A DNA stretch of 7,481 nucleotides. Source: Pseudomonadota bacterium. Lineage in GTDB: Bacteria; Pseudomonadota; Alphaproteobacteria; Acetobacterales; Acetobacteraceae. Numbering within the stretch: position 1 is the stretch's first letter; each line of letters starts with the position of its first letter. The notes under the pieces were generated by a model, which saw nothing but the letters and a program-made list of their open reading frames with translations, was not told the origin of the DNA and searched no databases. The position numbers were made by a program, and so were the translations under genes. Shown piece by piece: positions 5,604-7,481 of the stretch. The stretch is from contig JAJZVE010000215.1 in NCBI GenBank assembly GCA_021845835.1, forward strand, positions 1 to 7,481, in the 5' to 3' direction.

Positions 5604-6491
5604 TCAGGCGAGTTCCGCGAAGCGGCGCAGCATGCGGCCGATGTCGGGTGCCGCGCCGGTGAACAGCCGCAGCGCCTCGGCGGCCTGCAGCACCGCCATG
5701 CCGCCGCCGTCGAGCGTGCGGCAGCCGGCGGCGCGGGCGCGGCGCAGCAGTTCGGTTTCCAGCGGAAAATAGATCACGTCGGCGACCCAGAGCGGCGGGT
5801 GCAGCGAGTCGGCCGGCACCGGCAGGCCGGGATGACCCTGCATGCCGACCGGCGAGGTCTGCACGAGGCCATCGGCGCCGGCGAGTTCGGCGTCGAGATC
5901 GCCGGCGAGCCGCGCGCGGCCGGCGCCGAAGCGCGCGTTGAGGGCGTGAACCAAAGCGGCGGCGCGGCGGGCGTCGAGGTCGTGCAGCGCGAGGTCCTGC
6001 GCGCCGAGCGTCAGCAGCGCATGCGCCACCGCCGCACCCGCGCCGCCGGCGCCTACCTGCACGACGCGGCCAAGCGCCGCGCCCGGCAGAAAGCGGCGGA
6101 CATTCTCGGCAAATCCCCACCAGTCGGTGTTGTGGCCGGTCTTGCGGCCGCCGCGGAACACCACGGTGTTGACCGCGCCGATCGCGCCCGCGTCGTCCGA
6201 CACCGCGTCGAGCAGCGGGATCACCACCTGCTTGAACGGATGCGTGATGTTGATCCCGTCGAATCCGAGCGCCGCGGCAGCGTCCAGCATCTGCGGCAGC
6301 GCCGCGGCGTCGCGGCCCAGCACGGCGAAGTCGATCGGCCGATAGACGTAACGCAGGCCCAGTGCCGCTGCCTCGGCCTCGTGCATGGCGGGGCTGCGGG
6401 TGCCGGCGATGCCGGCGCCGAACAGCCCACACAGAAAAGACATGCGGCCCGCGGGCCGCATGACGGGGGTCGGGGGCTGGCTGGTGCTCAC
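5604..6491 (-). CDS. aroE: Shikimate (quinate/shikimate) dehydrogenase, NAD-type QsuD-like branch
   Basis: Cytoplasmic oxidoreductase interconverting 3-dehydroshikimate and shikimate, either in the aromatic pathway or in quinate/shikimate use. Visible in order: GTRSPAMHEAEA (30-41), the substrate carboxylate site, with Thr-x-Ser where classical AroE has Ser-x-Ser; NITHPFKQ (81-88) with catalytic Lys87; GAVNTVV; GHNTDWWGF (119-127) with catalytic Asp123; nucleotide loop GAGGAG (147-152); DLD (171-173) where NADP-dependent AroE has NRT, suggesting NAD. The C-terminal TLDGGGMAVLQAAEALRLF is intact. The order and wording resemble Corynebacterium glutamicum QsuD as I recall it. Start: GTG at 6491 has a good GAGGA site and follows nth by 42 nt; ATG at 6443 would give the family-typical N-terminus (MSFLCGLFGAG, 279 residues) but lacks a ribosome site; ATG at 6461 is also in frame. 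Probably co-transcribed with nth. Whether it is the only AroE of the cell cannot be told here. Confidence 0.88.
   Translation of the reverse strand: MSTSQPPTPVMRPAGRMSFLCGLFGAGIAGTRSPAMHEAEAAALGLRYVYRPIDFAVLGRDAAALPQMLDAAAALGFDGINITHPFKQVVIPLLDAVSDDAGAIGAVNTVVFRGGRKTGHNTDWWGFAENVRRFLPGAALGRVVQVGAGGAGAAVAHALLTLGAQDLALHDLDARRAAALVHALNARFGAGRARLAGDLDAELAGADGLVQTSPVGMQGHPGLPVPADSLHPPLWVADVIYFPLETELLRRARAAGCRTLDGGGMAVLQAAEALRLFTGAAPDIGRMLRRFAELA
6441..6462. repeat. Perfect 22-bp palindrome over alternative aroE start codons
   Basis: The half-site CATGCGGCCCG is followed at once by its exact reverse complement, giving a perfect 22-bp palindrome. Its ends contain the two in-frame ATG codons of the minus-strand aroE gene (at 6461 and 6443). 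If the GTG at 6491 is the true start, the palindrome is within the coding sequence (residues 11-17, MRPAGRM). It could be a protein binding site or a hairpin in the mRNA, or chance in GC-rich DNA. Confidence 0.6.
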
Positions 6492-6495
6492 TGGT

Positions 6496-6500
6496 TCCTC
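6496..6500 (-). promoter_or_regulatory. Shine-Dalgarno GAGGA that favours the GTG start of aroE
   Basis: GAGGA on the minus strand lies 4 nt before the GTG at 6491-6489 (5 nt if counted from GAGG). Neither downstream ATG has a comparable site; both are preceded by GC-rich sequence. Confidence 0.5.
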
Positions 6501-6515
6501 AGCACATGATCCGCG

Positions 6516-6545
6516 GGACTATCCTGGCCTGGACTATCCTGGCCT
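6516..6545. repeat. 15-bp perfect tandem duplication at the nth stop codon
   Basis: GGACTATCCTGGCCT occurs twice without a gap, at 6516-6530 and 6531-6545. On the minus strand the unit reads as AGG CCA GGA TAG TCC in the nth frame, so the last residues Arg-Pro-Gly and the TAG stop are copied; because 15 is a multiple of 3, a second TAG in frame lies 15 nt past the first. Confidence 0.9.
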
Positions 6546-7238
6546 GTCTGCGCCACGCCGGCTGACCGGCGGCGCCGCCACCTTGTCCGGATAGCGGCAC
6601 CAGCGCGCACCGACGCAACGCCAGCATTCCGGCACCCGCGCCTTGCAGCAGTAGCGGCCGTGCAGGATCAGCCAGTGATGCGCGAGCCGAAGCCGCTCCG
6701 GCGGGATGCGCGCGACCAGTGCGTCCTCGACCGCGCGGGGGGTGTCGCCGTGGGCGAGGCCGGTGCGATTGGCGACGCGGAACACGTGCGTATCGACCGC
6801 CATCGTCGCCTCGCCGAAGGCGACGTTCAGCACCACGTTGGCAGTCTTGCGCCCGACACCCGGCAACGCTTCCAGCGCCGTACGGTCGGCCGGAACCTCG
6901 CCGCCGTGGCGTTCGACCAGCAGGCGCGCCAGTTCCGCGACGTTGCGCGCCTTGGCCTGCCACAGGCCGATCGAGCGGATATAGGGGCCGATCCCCGCCT
7001 CTCCCAGCGCCGCCATCGCCTGTGGGGTGGCGGCGGCGGCGAACAGCGCCGGCGTCGCCTTGTTCACCGCTGCGTCGGTGGTCTGCGCCGACAGCACCAC
7101 CGCCACCAGCAACGTGAACGGGTCGCGGTACTGCAATTCGCTGCGCGGGTCGGGATTGGCCGCCGCCAGCGCATCCAGGAACGCCCCCACCTCGGCGCGG
7201 GTCATCGCACGCCGTTGCGCGGCTGCAGGTTTCGCCAT
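6534..7238 (-). CDS. nth: Endonuclease III (DNA glycosylase/AP lyase)
   Basis: Base-excision repair enzyme that removes oxidised pyrimidines from DNA and cleaves the abasic site. The 234-residue product has an 11-residue N-terminal extension relative to E. coli Nth (211), and every key residue is shifted by exactly 11: helix-hairpin-helix LPGVGRKTANVV at 125-136 with catalytic Lys131 (E. coli Lys120), Asp149 in VDTHVFRV (E. coli Asp138), and a complete 4Fe-4S cluster Cys198-x6-Cys205-x2-Cys208-x5-Cys214. LLVAVVLSAQTTDAAVNK at 43-60 is the usual DNA-binding helix region. The ATG at 7238 has an AAGGA ribosome site 8 nt upstream; ATG at 7205 (Met12, just before TRAEVG) is a less supported alternative. 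The C-terminal tail after Cys214 (about 20 residues) is longer than in E. coli and ends within a tandem repeat. It is divergent from the DUF2244 gene and precedes aroE on the same strand. Confidence 0.97.
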   Translation of the reverse strand: MAKPAAAQRRAMTRAEVGAFLDALAAANPDPRSELQYRDPFTLLVAVVLSAQTTDAAVNKATPALFAAAATPQAMAALGEAGIGPYIRSIGLWQAKARNVAELARLLVERHGGEVPADRTALEALPGVGRKTANVVLNVAFGEATMAVDTHVFRVANRTGLAHGDTPRAVEDALVARIPPERLRLAHHWLILHGRYCCKARVPECWRCVGARWCRYPDKVAAPPVSRRGADRPG

Positions 7239-7246
7239 GCGGACGA

Positions 7247-7251
7247 TCCTT
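7247..7251 (-). promoter_or_regulatory. Ribosome binding site of nth
   Basis: AAGGA on the minus strand with 8 nt to the ATG at 7238. It decides in favour of this start over the internal ATG at 7205. Confidence 0.65.
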
Positions 7252-7268
7252 GCGCGATGCGCCGGCTG

Positions 7269-7296
7269 CTGACAAGCCGCTCCGCTGCGTTACCTA
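7269..7296 (+). promoter_or_regulatory. Possible promoter of the DUF2244 gene
   Basis: CTGACA (7269-7274) matches TTGACA at 5 of 6 positions; 16 nt later comes TACCTA (7291-7296), a weak -10. Transcription would begin very close to the ATG at 7303, implying a leaderless or nearly leaderless mRNA, which would fit the lack of a proper ribosome site there. The divergent gap is only 64 nt, and the -10 is poor. Confidence 0.25.
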
Positions 7297-7302
7297 AGAG
7301 CG

Positions 7303-7481
7303 ATGCCGGAAATCCTGTTCGAAGCCATGATCGTGCCGCACCGCAGTCTCTCGCGTCGCGGGCTGCGGCTGCTGCTGGCGGGGATCGGCGTGATCTGCGC
7401 CGCCAATCTGGTGATCTTCAGCCGGCTGCACGCCTGGCCGGTGTGCGGCTTCGCCGGCGGGGAACTGGTGCTGGCGGCGCT
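7303..7481 (+). CDS. DUF2244 domain membrane protein, 5' part
   Basis: The first 59 residues of a protein that runs off the window. The N-terminus FEAMIVPHRSLSRRGLRLLL is the characteristic DUF2244 opening (an acidic/hydrophobic strand, then P-H-R-S-L-S-R-R-G and a membrane helix), followed by the hydrophobic segment LLLAGIGVICAANLVIF and then HAWPVCGFAGGELVLAA, matching the family's AWPV-GF-G pattern. DUF2244 proteins are small integral membrane proteins of unknown function found in Proteobacteria, and in Alphaproteobacteria they are commonly next to nth, as here. The ATG at 7303 has only AAGAG 2 nt upstream, which is too close to act well; an internal ATG at 7327 (Met9) would remove the conserved FEA, so the first start is preferred. 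No function is assigned. Confidence 0.85.
   Translation, partial: MPEILFEAMIVPHRSLSRRGLRLLLAGIGVICAANLVIFSRLHAWPVCGFAGGELVLAA

Noticed and set aside
1..7481. Mobile elements, CRISPR arrays, toxin-antitoxin or defence genes, tRNA genes
   Set aside because: I found no transposase, integrase, regularly spaced repeats, small paired toxin-like genes or cloverleaf-like sequences; the gaps between genes are all under 200 nt.

Overview
This window looks like a stretch of an alphaproteobacterial chromosome, most likely Rhodospirillales or Acetobacteraceae-like. The sequence is very G+C-rich throughout. A DUF3035 (BamF-type) lipoprotein gene directly follows lspA, and nth stands back to back with a DUF2244 gene; both pairings are typical of Alphaproteobacteria. 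I see no mobile element, phage gene, CRISPR array, rRNA or tRNA, and the region reads as core genome.

Layout: (1) 1-853, plus strand: the 3' end of lspA (lipoprotein signal peptidase) and a small lipoprotein gene 12 nt downstream. (2) 854-1037: a 184-nt convergent gap with several GC hairpins and no gene. (3) 1038-3319, minus strand: an Nramp-family metal transporter gene followed 44 nt later by an HpnL/UPF0104-type integral membrane protein gene, probably co-transcribed. (4) 3320-3426: a divergent control region with a perfect TTGACA -35 box for the Nramp gene and, beside its start codon, an AT-rich Fur/Mur-like palindrome. (5) 3427-5572, plus strand: cysS and a TrmJ-type SPOUT tRNA methyltransferase gene, 4 nt apart, a tRNA charging and modification pair. 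(6) 5604-7238, minus strand: nth (endonuclease III) and then a shikimate dehydrogenase of the NAD-type QsuD-like branch, converging on trmJ. (7) 7303 to the end, plus strand: the 5' part of a DUF2244 membrane protein gene divergent from nth.

No new defence or biosynthetic system is visible. The points most worth a second look are: a candidate metal-responsive operator on the Nramp promoter, together with non-canonical metal-site motifs (DVGS and MPWM in place of DPGN and MPHN) in that transporter; a perfect 22-bp palindrome covering two possible start codons of the shikimate dehydrogenase; a 15-bp tandem duplication that copies the end and stop codon of nth; and the NAD-type features of the AroE homologue. 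Many long open frames antisense to these genes are G+C-driven shadows and are not annotated.
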